Assembly: GCA_963585895.1 (NCBI GenBank)
Contig: OY757934.1
Coordinates: 43,521,850-43,585,849, forward strand
Direction: 5' to 3'
Source: Sepioteuthis lessoniana
Taxonomy: Eukaryota > Mollusca > Cephalopoda > Myopsida > Loliginidae
DNA: 64,000 nt
The notes under the pieces are model-generated. The model searched no databases. It was given only the letters and a program-made list of their open reading frames with translations, and was not told the origin of the DNA. The position numbers were made by a program, and so were the translations under genes. Shown one piece after another: positions 1 through 11,057 of this stretch. How positions within the stretch are numbered: position 1 is the stretch's first letter; the number at the start of each line of letters is the position of its first letter.

Positions 1-49
1 TGGTAATTGTGTCGGGTAAACACAACCTCTGCCACTCTGTCACCTGGCT

Positions 50-440
50 ATGAATACGCTGACTGTATCCCACTACAAACTCCCCCAAGGGATGTTTTCT
101 GTGCGATACTAAACTGCATCTGATGTTGACAGTCCTGTTAGGGAGATCTGGGGAGTTTCAAATAACCCCTCATTGGAATTACTTCCAGGTCCATCTTAAC
201 CAGGAGCCGTAGTTCTTTTCAGGGTCCCATCTATGAGTAAAGTATATCTGTTTAAAATTAATTCTATCAGACAACACCGTGTGCAAAAAAAAAAAAAAAA
301 GAAAAAAAGAAAAAAAAGAATAAAAATCCTCTTAAAAAATAACACAAAAATGTAAATGTGAAATGTACTATGATTACCTAACTTTTAGGCATAAAATAAT
401 CCTAAACACATTGACACGCCATTAAAATCTATCAATCAGT
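50..440 (+). repeat. HT repeat, E-type tail
   Basis: This is a diverged copy of the dominant head-tandem-tail repeat. The head runs from a CGCTGACTGTATC-like start through a CAGGTCCAT..GGGTCCCATCTATGAGT segment. The tail at about 380-440 has the E-type form, with AGGCATAAAATAATCC followed by GACACGCCATTAAAA and a TCAATCAGTCAA end. An A-rich tract at 285-322 interrupts the body. No coding potential is visible. Confidence 0.7.
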
Positions 441-951
441 CAACAGCCGCTTGCAGAATCTGAACTTGGCTTTCTGCTTTTATTTTCCACTCTGTAAATC
501 ATTACATCACTCGCAAATCTATGGGTAAAGGACTTACTAAAACCAGCTTGTGAGTTTTCATTTGTTGCCATTGCAAGACGAAATCTGCATAAATTGCTTT
601 CGAATATTTATGTAAACAGCGGCATAATGAGACACATAGTTTGTCATCTCGAAGTGAGTGCATTATTTAAAAAAATGCTTCAGGTCCTATTTTAACGTTA
701 AATATATAGTTGGTTTAATCTAAAGTACTTAATGGTCGGTCACTGGGGTTTAGATTATTCTTGATTTCAGACAAGGAGAGAAAAATAGAAGTGCAACCTA
801 CGGCAAAAAATTAGGGAATCCCAACACTGAGACGATATTCATCCAGCCATTTTTATACTTCGTCTCAAATAAACAAGTCAGATAAGACACAAAACGATTT
901 TTGTTCAATAGCTGAAGATTTTGGCATCAGAAAATATACCTTAAACGAACT
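441..951. other. No recognised feature
   Basis: AT-rich sequence without a repeat, reading frame or RNA gene that I can name. Confidence 0.5.
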
Positions 952-1188
952 AGAAGTCTCCATGCCGTAGTGGTTAACGTACTCGACTGTCACATCGTAG
1001 TAAACGAGTTTGATGTTTAATTGTATTATAGTTATTTTCAGACTAATACCCATTGGTAAAGGCATCAACGCTTTTTTTCTCCCAGCTGGGAGTTAAGTAG
1101 TACGACTACTATTTTTTTTTTTTAACAAGGATGACTTTGGCATTAAATAACCCATGGGAGTTGATAAAAAAGAAATCAAACGAACTAG
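952..1188 (+). mobile_element. SINE-B copy
   Basis: A tRNA-derived SINE. The 5' part keeps an A-box-like GTAGTGGTTAACG. The middle has ACTAATACCC, then the CTCCCAGCTGGGAGTTAAGTAG segment. The 3' end is the shared tail TTTGGCATTAAATAACCC. A T-run at about 1111-1122 interrupts the body. Confidence 0.75.
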
Positions 1189-1274
1189 ATTAAACTATGT
1201 AAATAAATAACATTTTTTTTTAGATCAAGTTGAAGAAAAAGAAGGAATTACTCAATGTTGAGAACCGCTCTGTT

Positions 1275-1735
1275 GATAGGAATTCGAATGCACTGAGTGT
1301 ATTTCTTGCAGATCGTCCTCATAAAAAGGAGTACCTTAGGTATGACACTAAACAGTATCTGAAACTACATTTCTAGAGATCTAGTGAGTGTGGAATATCC
1401 CTTAATTGTTATTACTCCCAGGTCCACTCTGAAACGAAGTGGTAGTATCTGTTAGGGTCTCATTTATGGGTCAAATAGATTTGTTTTAAAATTATTCATA
1501 TTCGATAGGAATACTTGATGCCATGTAACCGTAAAATATTTCTATTAAGAATAACAGCTTGAAGTTATTGTTTATTAAGGATTATTATTAGTTACTTGAA
1601 TAATGTAACAGTGTGAAAACAAATGATTATCAAATAGAACTAATTGCTTGGAACCATATAAGTGGGGAGTATCCCTTTATTACTATTACTCCTAGGTTCG
1701 CTCCGTCGCATTTAAGAATTTTTTACACAGGTATA
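1275..1735 (+). repeat. HT repeat, head and body
   Basis: The head is recognisable by TATGACACTAAACAG, CTCCCAGGTCCACTCTG and GGGTCTCATTTATGGGTCAAA. A second, shorter head-like segment follows at about 1655-1700. No tail is present. Confidence 0.65.
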
Positions 1736-2078
1736 TGATAACGAGTATTCCTATCTGATACAAATAATTTGTACACAGTTGTATAGAGTCCAAACTGGAA
1801 CAGTGGAATTCACCGACTGGATCTCTGTAGAGAGGTAAGTCCTCCCCAACGTGTGTCCTGGATAGGGAATTTAACCGTTTGATATAGAGGCTCCAGCCCT
1901 GAACCTTTTGAGAATATGAAGTACCACTTCATTGCCATTGCTCCCAGGTACACTCAGACCAGGAATGGTAGCAATTGGGTCAAATAGAACTGATTGGCAT
2001 TTCAACAGTGTGCAAACAGTTATATTTGTGACTTATGTTAAACCGAATTGTTATAAATAGAAGTGTTTGATAATTTGA

Positions 2079-2312
2079 TTTGGTTTCTTTGTTTAATGGC
2101 ATATCAACCTTCGTGGGTTATTTAATGCCAAAGCCACCCTTCTAGAAGAAGTGGTGGTGCTATTTAACCCATAGTTGGGACGATAAGGGGGTTCATATCT
2201 TTCCCAAGGGTATTTGTCCGGAAGTGAACGTAATAGCGCGACTGGAGTTCGAACTCGCGTGCTACGATTTCGCAGACCATCGCTTTAACCATTACACCAC
2301 GGGGACACCTCC
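2079..2312 (-). mobile_element. SINE-B copy with 12-bp target-site duplication
   Basis: Reading on the minus strand, the tRNA-like head GTGGTGTAATGGTTAAAGCG is followed by the B-box-like GAGTTCGAACTCC, the SINE-B body and the shared tail. The direct repeat TTGATAATTTGA occurs at 2067-2078 and at 2313-2324, exactly at the two borders. That shows target-primed insertion into the surrounding HT repeat. Confidence 0.88.
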
Positions 2313-2775
2313 TTGATAATTTGACTGTGTGTTTAATTAAAATGTTACTGATACATAGCAATACTTGCAACAATTTAATTGCGTGTTAACAAATGGGTAA
2401 TGCTGAATAGAATTATTAGTGTTGATTAGCAATACTTGAAACTCTTTAACTGTTTGCCTAAATTAAATTGTTAGGGTTACATAGCGATGCTTGAAACCAT
2501 CTAATTATGTATAAATAAAAATATTTATGTCAGCAATATTTGAAACCATTAAAGTGAGTACAAACAAATGATTAATACTAAATAGAACTATTCGTGTTAG
2601 AATATTTGGAACCATTTAACGGTGTGCAAACAATAGTAATACTTGTATGCAAACAAATGAGCTCTGATTCATTTAAAAATAACATTACCTAAAAACTATT
2701 GACTTACAAATCATAAGTATATGCAAAAAAGTGTATGCAAAAAATAAGTTCTGGCTCATTTAAAAATGTTATTTG

Positions 2776-3272
2776 TGTAACATACTCATATGCATGCAGA
2801 AACATAGTCAACACGATAATGACCAACGAAACACAGTTCTTTAGAAAAATATACCTCTCACACTTTATTCGAAAGGGTACGAAAGGGTTATGCGTGAGAG
2901 GTGAGTTAGAGACTGAACAAAATCTGCAACATATTGACCCCCAGCTCTTCTTGCTATAGCAGCACTTCTTTCTCATCCTGCGGGCCTGTTCAACCGGGGG
3001 CCCTGAGGGCCCAGCCTCTGCTGGGTCTGGTTCTCACTCCTCGAACTGCAACAACTGACTCCAAACTCTGATCTCCAACACGAACTTCCTGTAGCCCTGG
3101 GTTATATAATTGTTTGACATCCAACTGCTTCAGTGAGCGTCGCATCTGCACTCAATTCAACCCGTCACCAGTCAAGGTTATCCCCTGATATCTTCGACCG
3201 GATGCAGCTGTTATTTACACAGGTGCATTTCTTATTTGACACCTCGGCCCGGTTGGAGGCCAATATGTTACA
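2776..3272 (+). mobile_element. Solo-LTR-like insertion, 497 bp, 4-bp TSD
   Basis: The element starts TGTAACATA and ends TATGTTACA, a perfect 9-bp terminal inverted repeat with TG..CA ends. TTTG flanks it on both sides (2772-2775 and 3273-3276). TG..CA ends with a 4-bp duplication fit a Ty3/gypsy-type LTR. A TATA-like TTATATAATTG lies at about 3104. It has no internal coding region. The host HT repeat continues in register on either side. A small DNA transposon is the main alternative. The strand is tentative. Confidence 0.65.
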
Positions 3273-3369
3273 TTTGCAAACTATGCATTTATAAATCATA
3301 ATATGTATCTAGAAGATTTAGCATTAAATAACCTACAAGGGTTGATATGCCGTAAAACTAAACCCAACA

Positions 3370-3905
3370 CAACTAACAGTAGAACAGTTTCAAGTATTCA
3401 TATATAATCGGAATGATTTTCAAAACAAATCCATTTCCGCCATAAATGGGACCCTCACAGGTAATATCACTCCGGATCAGAGTAGACCTGGGAGTAATGG
3501 CCATGAAAAGGTACTACACACTCATCAGAGCTTCAGAACAAGAGCCTCATCATCCGATTCAGTTTAGTGTCATAACCAGGTCACTTTTTTTCGAGTACTT
3601 CTTACCCTTCTGCAGGGAATACACTCTGTGTATTCTAAGCTCGGCCGACATAATGTCTATTTTGGGGGTAGGGTCTTACCACTCTGCAGGGAATACAGTG
3701 AGCGTATTCTAAGCTCGGCCGACATAATGTCTATTTTGGGGTTAGGGTCTTACCATTCTGCAGGGGATACAGTCAGCGTATTCTAAGCTCGGCCGACATA
3801 GTGTCTATCTAGGGGGTAGGGTCTTACCCCTCTGCAGGGAATACACTCTGTGTATTCTAAGCTCGGCCGACATAATGTCTATTTTGCGGGTAGGGTCTTA
3901 CAGTC
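3370..3905 (-). repeat. HT repeat head on the minus strand, expanded
   Basis: An inverted HT head (ACTCCGGATCAGAGTAGACC, then TGGGAGTAATGGC). The terminal portion with CTGCAGGGAATACA is amplified into a tandem array, listed separately. Confidence 0.7.
3597..3900 (-). repeat. 74-bp tandem repeat, four units
   Basis: The motif TCGGCCGACAT recurs at 3641, 3715, 3789 and 3863, a constant spacing of 74 bp. Each unit contains GGGTCTTACC, CTGCAGGGAATACA and GTATTCTAAGC, the outer end of the HT head. The array therefore arose by local amplification of the head. Confidence 0.9.
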
Positions 3906-4379
3906 AAATTAACAGAATTGTCTTTGGCGAATTGTCTTTGTCACTTATCATCTGTTTTCTTGATGCGATGTGGCATCTCATATGGAAAAGGAAATGGTTT
4001 TCTTTTAGGATTTTGGACGATTTCTTTTCGGAAATAGGAATATGTCCATATAAGTATTATCAAGTATGCAAGTGGCAGGTATGAAGCAAATGCATTCCTC
4101 CTTAAAATTCATCGTAACAAATGCACTCTCTTTGCGTAAACCTGCGTGCACAAATTTCGGACAATTTACGAAAGTATTCATGTGTTTCTGAGAGTGTAAC
4201 TACATATTGATTTCTGCCGCATTGTTATTTATTCAAACAATCATGTAGCGTAACGGTTATAGCTGTGGGGCGGGCTAAGTTCAGCTGACGAGGAGTCTAC
4301 GTCTTAGCTCGTGCTAATGTCTTTAGGAAAAGCATGATTCCATGTTCTTACCTTAACTTAAAATATGTATCTATCTAAC

Positions 4380-4476
4380 GCCTCTACAACGGGTAGGATG
4401 TGACACAAGGTCAGTTTTTTTTTTCAGCGGAGTACAGCTGGTTTGAATTCAAATTTTTCTTCTCCAAGACTAGTCA
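4380..4476 (-). mobile_element. SINE-A fragment (3' part)
   Basis: Matches the minus-strand 3' portion of SINE-A: GATGTGACACAAGGTCA, GCGGAG and CTGGTTTGAATTCA. The tRNA-like head is absent. A degenerate tRNA-like GCGTAACGGTTATAGC stands at about 4248 on the plus strand. Confidence 0.7.
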
Positions 4477-6480
4477 GCCCAGTCGGCTGAGGCTGAAGAA
4501 TTCAGCAATTGTATCTATGCAGAGGGGTAAGACCCCCCCCCCACTATTTGATTGTTAGGCTTAAGAAATGCTGGATCTTTGGGGAATGCGAAGTATCCTT
4601 TAATTGCCATCTTTCCCATGTTCACTCTGGACCTGAATGGTATCACCTAATAGGGCTATCTATGGTCAAATAGAACTGTTTGACATTTAAACTGAGAGCA
4701 AACAAATGACTTATGCTAAATTGAATTGCTTGAAATATAACTGTTTGATCATTTAACAGTTTGTAAACAAATGACTGATGTTTAATAGAATTGTTTGTTT
4801 GGTTGGTTGGGTTTTATGGCATATCAACCTTTGTAGATTATTTAACGCCAAATCCATTTTTATACAATTATTCAGTTCTATTTCAAACAAATCAGTTTAG
4901 CATGAGTATTCAGTTTAATTGTAAAAAATATTTCTATTTCAAGCTATTTAGTTGAGTCAAACAATTCTAATTCAAACAATTCAGTTTAGTATAAGAATAA
5001 ATTTTGTTCACACACAGTTAAATGTCAAAACAGTTCTATATTAAACGATTCAGTTTACCGTAAGTACAGTTCATTTCAAACAATTACGTTGAGCGTAAGT
5101 AAGCAGTTTAAATGTAAGTACACAGTTTAACTGTCAAAAATATTTCTATTTCAAGCTATTCAATTTAGTCAAACAGCTCCTTTTCAAACAATTCAGTTTA
5201 GGATAAGTATGCAGTTTAGTTCTATTTAACCCTTGGATAGGGCCCTATTAGGTGCTACCATTTCGGGCCAGAATGGACCTGGGAGCAATGGTAATGAAGG
5301 GTTGCTCCGCATTCCCCAAAGCCCCAGCATCATTGGAACCTCGCCATCAGATTGTTTAGTGTCATATCCAGGACACTTGTTGGAGAGGGGTCTTACCTCA
5401 CTGCAGAGATGCAGTCGGTATATTTTACAGCACCAGCCGACTTGGCAATACACGGAGTTAATGTCAAAACAGTTTTATTTCAAATAATTCAGTTTAGCAT
5501 CAGTACACAGTTTAGATGTCAAAACAGTTCTATTTCGAGCAATTCAGTTTAACACAAAGACGCAATTTAGATGCAAAAACCAGTAAACTCAAACTCTATT
5601 TAACCAATAGCTATGACCCTTATCAGATGCTACCACTCTGGGTCAGAGTGGACCAGGGAGCGATGGTAATGAAAGGGTACTCCGCATTCCCCAAAGCTCC
5701 AGCATCACTGGGGCGTCACCATCAGCTTGTTTAGTGTCATATCTAGGACACTCGTAGGGGAGGGGTCTTACTCCACAGCAGAGATGCAGCCAGTGTATTC
5801 TACAGCCCCAACCAATTGGGCAATAATTGAATTGTTAGTGATACATAGCAATAGTTGGAACCATTCAACTTTGACCAATGCTAAATTTGATTGGTTGAAA
5901 TAGAGCTGTTTGATCATTTAACAGTGTGTAAACAAATGATTAATGTTTAATTGAATTGTTAATGATACGTGACATTACATGGGACTTTTTAACTTGGACT
6001 TATGCGAAACTGAAATCTTTGAAATAGAACGGTTTGTTCACTGAAGTGTGAGTAAATAAATGACTGATATTAGAGCTACATAGCAATACTTGGAAATATT
6101 TAACTTTGACCAATGCTAAACTGAATTGTTTGAAATAGATCTGTTTGATCACTTAACTGTGAGATGTTTAATTGAATTGTTAGTGAACTTGGAACAACTT
6201 AACTTTGACATATGCTTACAAATCATATATATCTAATATATATGAATAAACCTGATTTGGCATTAAATAACCTATAATAGTTGATATGCCATAAAACCAA
6301 ATCGAACACACACACACACACACACACGCTCAGGCTCAATTATAAATGTTACTTCTAAAATGTGTTTACAAATCATATATTTGATATCTTTGTACAGGAT
6401 TTGGCATTAAATAACCTATACTGGTTGATATGCCATAAAACCCAACTCTACTCAACCCAATCAAATCAAACTAAACTGAG
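4477..6480 (+). repeat. HT repeat split by an inverted HT copy
   Basis: The head (GGCTGAGGCTGAAG, GCAGAGGGGTAAGACCCC) and first units run 4477-4796. The body resumes at about 5822 with TTGAATTGTTAGTGATAC and ends in two successive tails at about 6255 and 6405 (TTTGGCATTAAATAACC). The interruption is a minus-strand HT copy. A (CA)n run lies at 6305-6327. Confidence 0.75.
4797..5821 (-). repeat. HT repeat inserted in inverse orientation
   Basis: Starts with a reverse tail (GGGTTTTATGGCATATCAAC, then TTAACGCCAAATCC), continues through AATTCAGTTTAGCATAAGT units, and carries two successive heads at about 5225-5450 and 5580-5815. GAATTGTT is present at both junctions with the host copy and may be a target duplication. 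Confidence 0.75.
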
Positions 6481-6565
6481 ACTAGTTGCTTAACCAGATC
6501 TAAAAAAACGCCACAATCTACCCTGTTATTAACTCATTGCTTGCATATGCAAAGGTCCAGGTAAA

Positions 6566-6800
6566 CATGGGAGTCTTTGTAGTGTAGAGGTTAACGTGCA
6601 GGATTGCGAAATCCCAGTCAGCGAGTTCGAACTTTAGTCACGTTATTACGTTCACTTTTGAACTAATACCATTGGGAAAAGTATGAAGCCCTTTATCTCC
6701 TCAGCTATGAGTTAAATAGTACAACGACTGTTTTTCTACAAGGATGTCTTTGACATTAAATAACCCTCGAAGGTTATTAAGCAAAAAAAAACAAAAAAAA
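6566..6800 (+). mobile_element. SINE-B copy
   Basis: tRNA-like head GTAGTGTAGAGGTTAACGTG with B-box-like GAGTTCGAACTTT, then TTACGTTCACTTTTG, ATGAGTTAAATAGTAC and the tail GACATTAAATAACCC. It ends in an A-rich stretch at about 6783-6800. Confidence 0.8.
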
Positions 6801-6814
6801 AACAACAAACAAAC

Positions 6815-7195
6815 TAGGCGAACAGGGACTTCGGTTTGCGTACACTTGTCGATTGAGATAGCACTGCGTTGAGCTTGATACCACTGTTCAGTTGTTGGGC
6901 GGCAAGCAGGCAAACGAGATCATGCTGATCAAGGGTTGGTATCAATCTTGAAATGTTTGCGCTGTACTTGATATTGTCCCATTCCATGTTGGTTCGATGA
7001 ACCTTGCGGAATAGTGAATTAACTGCAAATCAATATTAGAACCGGTTAGACTACGGAGAATCTTGCAGACAATTGCATAAGTGGAAGCAAAAGGTAACCG
7101 GGAGAACTCAGATGCAATCAAACTCAGTAAGGGGCCATCGAACCTCAAGAGAAACTCCTCTTGTTTCCAGTTTGTATTGTCGATATTAACATTGC
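6815..7195 (-). pseudogene. Unassigned coding-like segment, two frames
   Basis: On the minus strand this stretch encodes protein of ordinary composition rather than repeat-like sequence. One frame gives residues such as WKQEEFLLRFDGPLLSLIAS and TYAIVCKILRSLTGSNIDL. About 180 bp in, a second frame stays open across LIPTLDQHDLVCLLAAQQLN. A frame change near GATTTGCAG could be an exon boundary or a frameshift. HT and SINE-B repeats flank it on both sides. I do not recognise the family. It could be a gene fragment carried by a mobile element, a processed pseudogene or real exons. Confidence 0.35.
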
Positions 7196-7800
7196 CCATA
7201 ATTCCAGTTGCCCAGTTGGCTGGGGCAGTAGAATATACCGACTGAACCTCTGCAGAGAGGTAAGACCACCCCACGCAACGAGAGTCCTGGATATGACACT
7301 AAACAATCTGATAGTGAGGTTCCAGTAATGCTGGAGCTTTGGGAAATGCGGTGTAGTTCTTCATTGCCATCGATCCTAGGTCCACTCTGGCTCGGAGTGG
7401 TAGCACCTGATAAAGTCCTATGTATGGGTCAGATAGAATTAACTGCGTACATATACTAAAGTGAATTACTTGAAATAGAACTGTTTTGACATTTAAACTA
7501 CGTACTTAAGCTAAACTGAATTGTTTGAAATGGAACTGTTTTGACATTGAAACTCTATTTTCGTTAAACTGAATTGGTTGAAATAGTACAGTATTGACAT
7601 TTAACTGTGTGCAAACAAAAACTATACTAAACTGAGTTGTTTGAATTAGAACTGTTTAACTAAACTAAATAGCTTGAAATAGAAATGTTTGTGCAAATTG
7701 TGCATTTATGCTAAGTCGAATTGTTTGAAATAGAACAGAATATTTGTATAAAAATGGATTTGGCATTAATGATATACCGTAAAACCCAATAAACATACAT
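7196..7800 (+). repeat. HT repeat, nearly complete
   Basis: Head with GACTGAACCTCTGCAGAGAG and GAGTCCTGGATATGACAC. Body units have AAACTGAATTGTTTGAAAT. The truncated tail ATTTGGCATTAATGATATAC ends at about 7790. Confidence 0.8.
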
Positions 7801-7804
7801 AATT

Positions 7805-7935
7805 CCAGCACAGGTCTCAATATTAGCGTCCAATTCGTTTAGAGCTTTAGAATTGGAGCCTCACCAATCAGAGACAGGGTTGGTGTCAAACACAGGATAT
7901 CCCTTTTTTAGGTGGGTCTTATCTAATTGTTTACA
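7805..7935 (-). repeat. HT head fragment
   Basis: An inverted, degenerate head: GAGCCTCACCAATCAGA, GTGTCAAACACAGGATA and GTGGGTCTTA. Confidence 0.55.
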
Positions 7936-8284
7936 GTCAACTGGGCGTTTAAACATTCACAGAACTGTAGATATGTAAAATAGTATAAAACATCTCCACT
8001 TTTTGACATAGCAGAACTGGAAATCAGTAAAGATTAATTGAGGTCTAATGTCCTGTAACCACCTTCCCAATCCATTTACGGGAGTTGGGTTGAGGCACGC
8101 CCTGATTTTCTTGCCGACTGAAATAGATAAATACCATGCTGCCTATTATAGAATTATATGCAGATATCCTTCTATTCTAAAACCGTGATATATTTTATTC
8201 GATTTCGTAGGATGTCAAATATCAGTAAATAACCTTTAAATTAAACTTAATACACGCAATACTTTTATATAAGAGACAGAGGCG
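7936..8284. other. No recognised feature
   Basis: Low-complexity AT-rich sequence between repeats. Confidence 0.45.
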
Positions 8285-8520
8285 CGCTTAGAGGAACGGT
8301 TATCACCAAATAAAGTATAATCGGCAATGCAGGTTCAAAACCTGGACAAAACAGTTTGTGTTTCACTTTCACGTTAATGCCCTGAGGAAAGGCATGAATC
8401 CATCTGTTTCCCCGCTATAGGTAAATAGTAGAGCAGTTTGCGTTCTTTAGCTTTATTAAGGCAACCAGTCTATGAGAAGGAAAACTTGAATTCAAACCAG
8501 CTGCTGTACTCTGCATAAAC
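8285..8520 (+). mobile_element. SINE-A copy, diverged
   Basis: The B-box-like GGTTCAAAACC is kept at about 8332. The body has GAGGAAAGGCATGAATCC, GGTAAATAGTAGAGCAG and AACCAGTCTATGAGAAGG. The A-box is eroded. Confidence 0.7.
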
Positions 8521-9137
8521 CATTTTCACGTGGTCTCTGACCCGGAGTGGTAGTACCTGCTAGAGTCTAGTTGAATACTAATCATTTGTTTGTACACAGT
8601 TAAATAGTTTCAACAATAGAAAATTATTAAATATTTCTATTTGATACATAGATGGGACCCTAATAGGTACTACCACTCCGGGTCAGATAGCCAGCTGCTG
8701 TACTCTGCTTGAAAATTGACCTTCTCTCACATCCTGTTCGTGGCCGATGAATTTAGTAAATGCCTATATAAGAGAAAATTTCCTCGTATTTGAATCTTAA
8801 GGCAGATGACATGAGCTCCAATGATTTAGACAGTTGAAACACCCATTTAGAGATCAAGGTGTTACCATTTTCATCAATGTCCTGGATATGACACTTAAAT
8901 GCATCAGATAGAGAGACTCCAGTACCCCATACATTAACCATTTTCATTTTCATATGGTCTCTGACCCAGAGTGGTAGTATCTGCTAGAATCTCCTTTCTA
9001 AGTCAAATAGAACTGTTTTAAAATTATTTGTTTGTATGAGATAGGAATACATGATAAATAGAATTACCAATTTCTAATAGCAATACTTGAAAATATTAAA
9101 CTGTGTGCAAACAAATTATGAATATCAAATTGAATCA
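8521..9137 (+). repeat. HT fragments, mixed
   Basis: Two copies of TCTCTGACCC(G/A)GAGTGGTAGTA occur at about 8537 and 8963. Between them lies an inverted body piece with TTGTACACAGTTAAATAG. The second fragment continues as an E-type body until it meets SINE-A at 9138. Confidence 0.6.
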
Positions 9138-9420
9138 TTTGGTGTAATGGTTATCGTCGTAGGGAATGGACACGGCGACACGAGTTCAAATCCTGGACGA
9201 GACTGATTGCATTTCTCATAGTACTGATACCCTTGGGAAAGGTATGAATCCAATTATTCTCCCTCCGGCTATGGGTAAATAGTAGGGCAGACTAGGTTCT
9301 TCAGCCTTGGTGAGGCAACTAGTCTAGGAGAAGGAAAACTCTGAATTCAAACCTATTGAACTCCGCTTAAAATCATTGACCTTGTGTCATATCCTGCCCG
9401 AGCGGAGGGGTTGGGTAAAT
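9138..9420 (+). mobile_element. SINE-A copy, near full length
   Basis: tRNA-like head GGTGTAATGGTTATCGTCG, B-box-like GAGTTCAAATCCTGG, the conserved body GGGAAAGGTATGAATCCAAT and a 3' end at CCTGCCCGAGCGGAGGGG. It lies inside an HT body that continues on both sides. Confidence 0.85.
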
Positions 9421-9429
9421 ATAATTAGT

Positions 9430-9855
9430 GTTAAATAACAATACTTGAAATCATTTAAACTGTTTGCACAGTTGAATAGTTTCAAGTATTTCTATCTAAC
9501 TCTAATAATTTTATAATCATTTATTTGTACATAGTTGAATAGTTTCAAGTATTGCTATTTAACACTGATAATCATATTTAGTATTAGTCATTTGTTTGCA
9601 CACAGTTAAATGGTTTCAAGTATTGTTTAATATTAGTAATTCTATTTGTCAAATGTTCCTATGTAATATAGATAATTTGCTCACAGCTATATGTTTTCAA
9701 ATAATAATGTTTAATGATTGAACTGTTCTGTTTGACCTAACCGGTACTACCACTCCAGATCAAAGTGGACCTGGGAGTAATGGCAACATTCTCTAACTCC
9801 AAGACGGGACCCTGACCATCAGATGTAGTTCAATGTAATACCCAGGACACGATAA
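9430..9855 (-). repeat. HT repeat, body and head
   Basis: Inverted 71-bp units (TTTCAAGTATTGCTATTTAA) are followed by an inverted head with CACTCCAGATCAAAGTGGAC and CCCAGGACAC. Confidence 0.7.
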
Positions 9856-9859
9856 GGAT

Positions 9860-9861
<2 letters not shown>

Positions 9862-9896
<35 letters not shown>
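9862..9896. repeat. (GA)n microsatellite
   Basis: A pure GA run of about 35 bp. Confidence 0.95.
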
Positions 9897-9899
<3 letters not shown>

Positions 9900-10255
9900 T
9901 CTGTGGTCTCAGTATCATTTGATGATGATGGTTATAAAACAGTTTTATTTTTGTCGAGTGTCACATGTTTAAAAGTTGAGCGCCAAAAATATGTTCCTTG
10001 TGTTAGCTCGATAAGCCTCGGTGACTACAGTTTTGTAAGAGGATATATTTGACTCGAACCGTTTTATTTGGAGTCATTCGAATTAACAAGGGTTCCTTTC
10101 AAAGAATTTGCTTGAACTAATCATGGTATTCAGAAGGAAAAAAATTACCTGTCGTTCATTTACTCACTTGTTCTTTTCTGACGTGAGTTGTGACAAAAAA
10201 TGCAGATAAAACAAAATAATGTCTAATGTGAAAGGATTGTTTTGTGTATGTATTT

Positions 10256-10532
10256 ACTAACCTCTCCGCACGGGGAGGATGTAACACAAGGTCAATTTTT
10301 AAGCGGAGTTTATCTGGTTTGAGTTCAGGCTTTTCCTTCTCCTAGATCGGTTACCTAACCAAGGGTTAAATACCCATCAGCCCTACTATATGTCCATCGC
10401 TGGAAGAAAAATACTTGGATTCATACCTTTCCCAAAATTATGAGCGCTATGTGAAATTCAATCAGCCTCGTCAAGGATTTGAACTTGAATCACCGTGTAT
10501 ATTTCCTACGACGATAACCATTACACCACAAG
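10256..10532 (-). mobile_element. SINE-A copy
   Basis: On the plus strand this reads from the 3' end (CCTCTCCGCACGGGGAGGAT) to the tRNA-like head (CCTACGACGATAACCATTAC). The B-box complement AGGATTTGAACTTG is present. Confidence 0.8.
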
Positions 10533-10785
10533 CATATTTTTTCATTGTTTTTCTTTATCAAACCGGTGAGGTCAGAAAGCTTAATCCACTGTTGCAAAAA
10601 TCGAGCAATAAACGAAATCGTTGTTTTACTGTCCAAGACGATTTACCCAGCCAGTGACTAGAAACTTAGTTTACAGTGTATCAAAACGCCTGTTAGCACC
10701 TGCCACTTTACCAATTTTCCAAAGCTTTTTATTCTGTCTATCTATTATTCCTTCCTTCTTGGTATTATTCTTTCCTTCAAGAGAA

Positions 10786-11036
10786 ATGGCTACCGTCGTA
10801 CGAAATGGACAAGGGAACTCGATATCAATTCCTGGACGAGGCTGTTTATATTTCACTTGGCGCTAGTACTCTTGTGAAAAGTATGAATCCTGCCAGTCTC
10901 CCTTTAGTGATGAGTAAATAGTTGGACAGAGTAGGCCCTTTAACCTTGTTATGTCAACCGGTCTAGGAGAAGGAAAACTCTGAATTCAAACCTGTTAAAC
11001 TCCTCTTAAAAATGACATTATGTTGTACCCTGCTTG
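10786..11036 (+). mobile_element. SINE-A copy
   Basis: Head ATGGCTACCGTCGTACGAAA, B-box-like ATCAATTCCTGGACGAGG, body AAAGTATGAATCC and GTCTAGGAGAAGGAAAACTC. The 3' end reaches ACCCTGCTTGC. A short (TG)n run follows. Confidence 0.75.
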
Positions 11037-11057
11037 CATGTGTGTGTGTGTGTGTGA

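Larger units (their letters stand above)
1795..3352 (+). repeat. HT repeat carrying two nested insertions
   Basis: A long HT copy. The head begins with CACCGACTGGATCTCTGTAG and the body has several diverged 71-bp units with ATAGCAATACTTG repeats at 2320-2700. The tail ATTAAATAACCTACAAGGG with GTTGATATGCC lies at about 3325-3350. A minus-strand SINE-B (2079-2312) and a TG..CA element (2776-3272) are inserted into it, each flanked by short direct repeats, so this copy is older than both. Confidence 0.75.
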
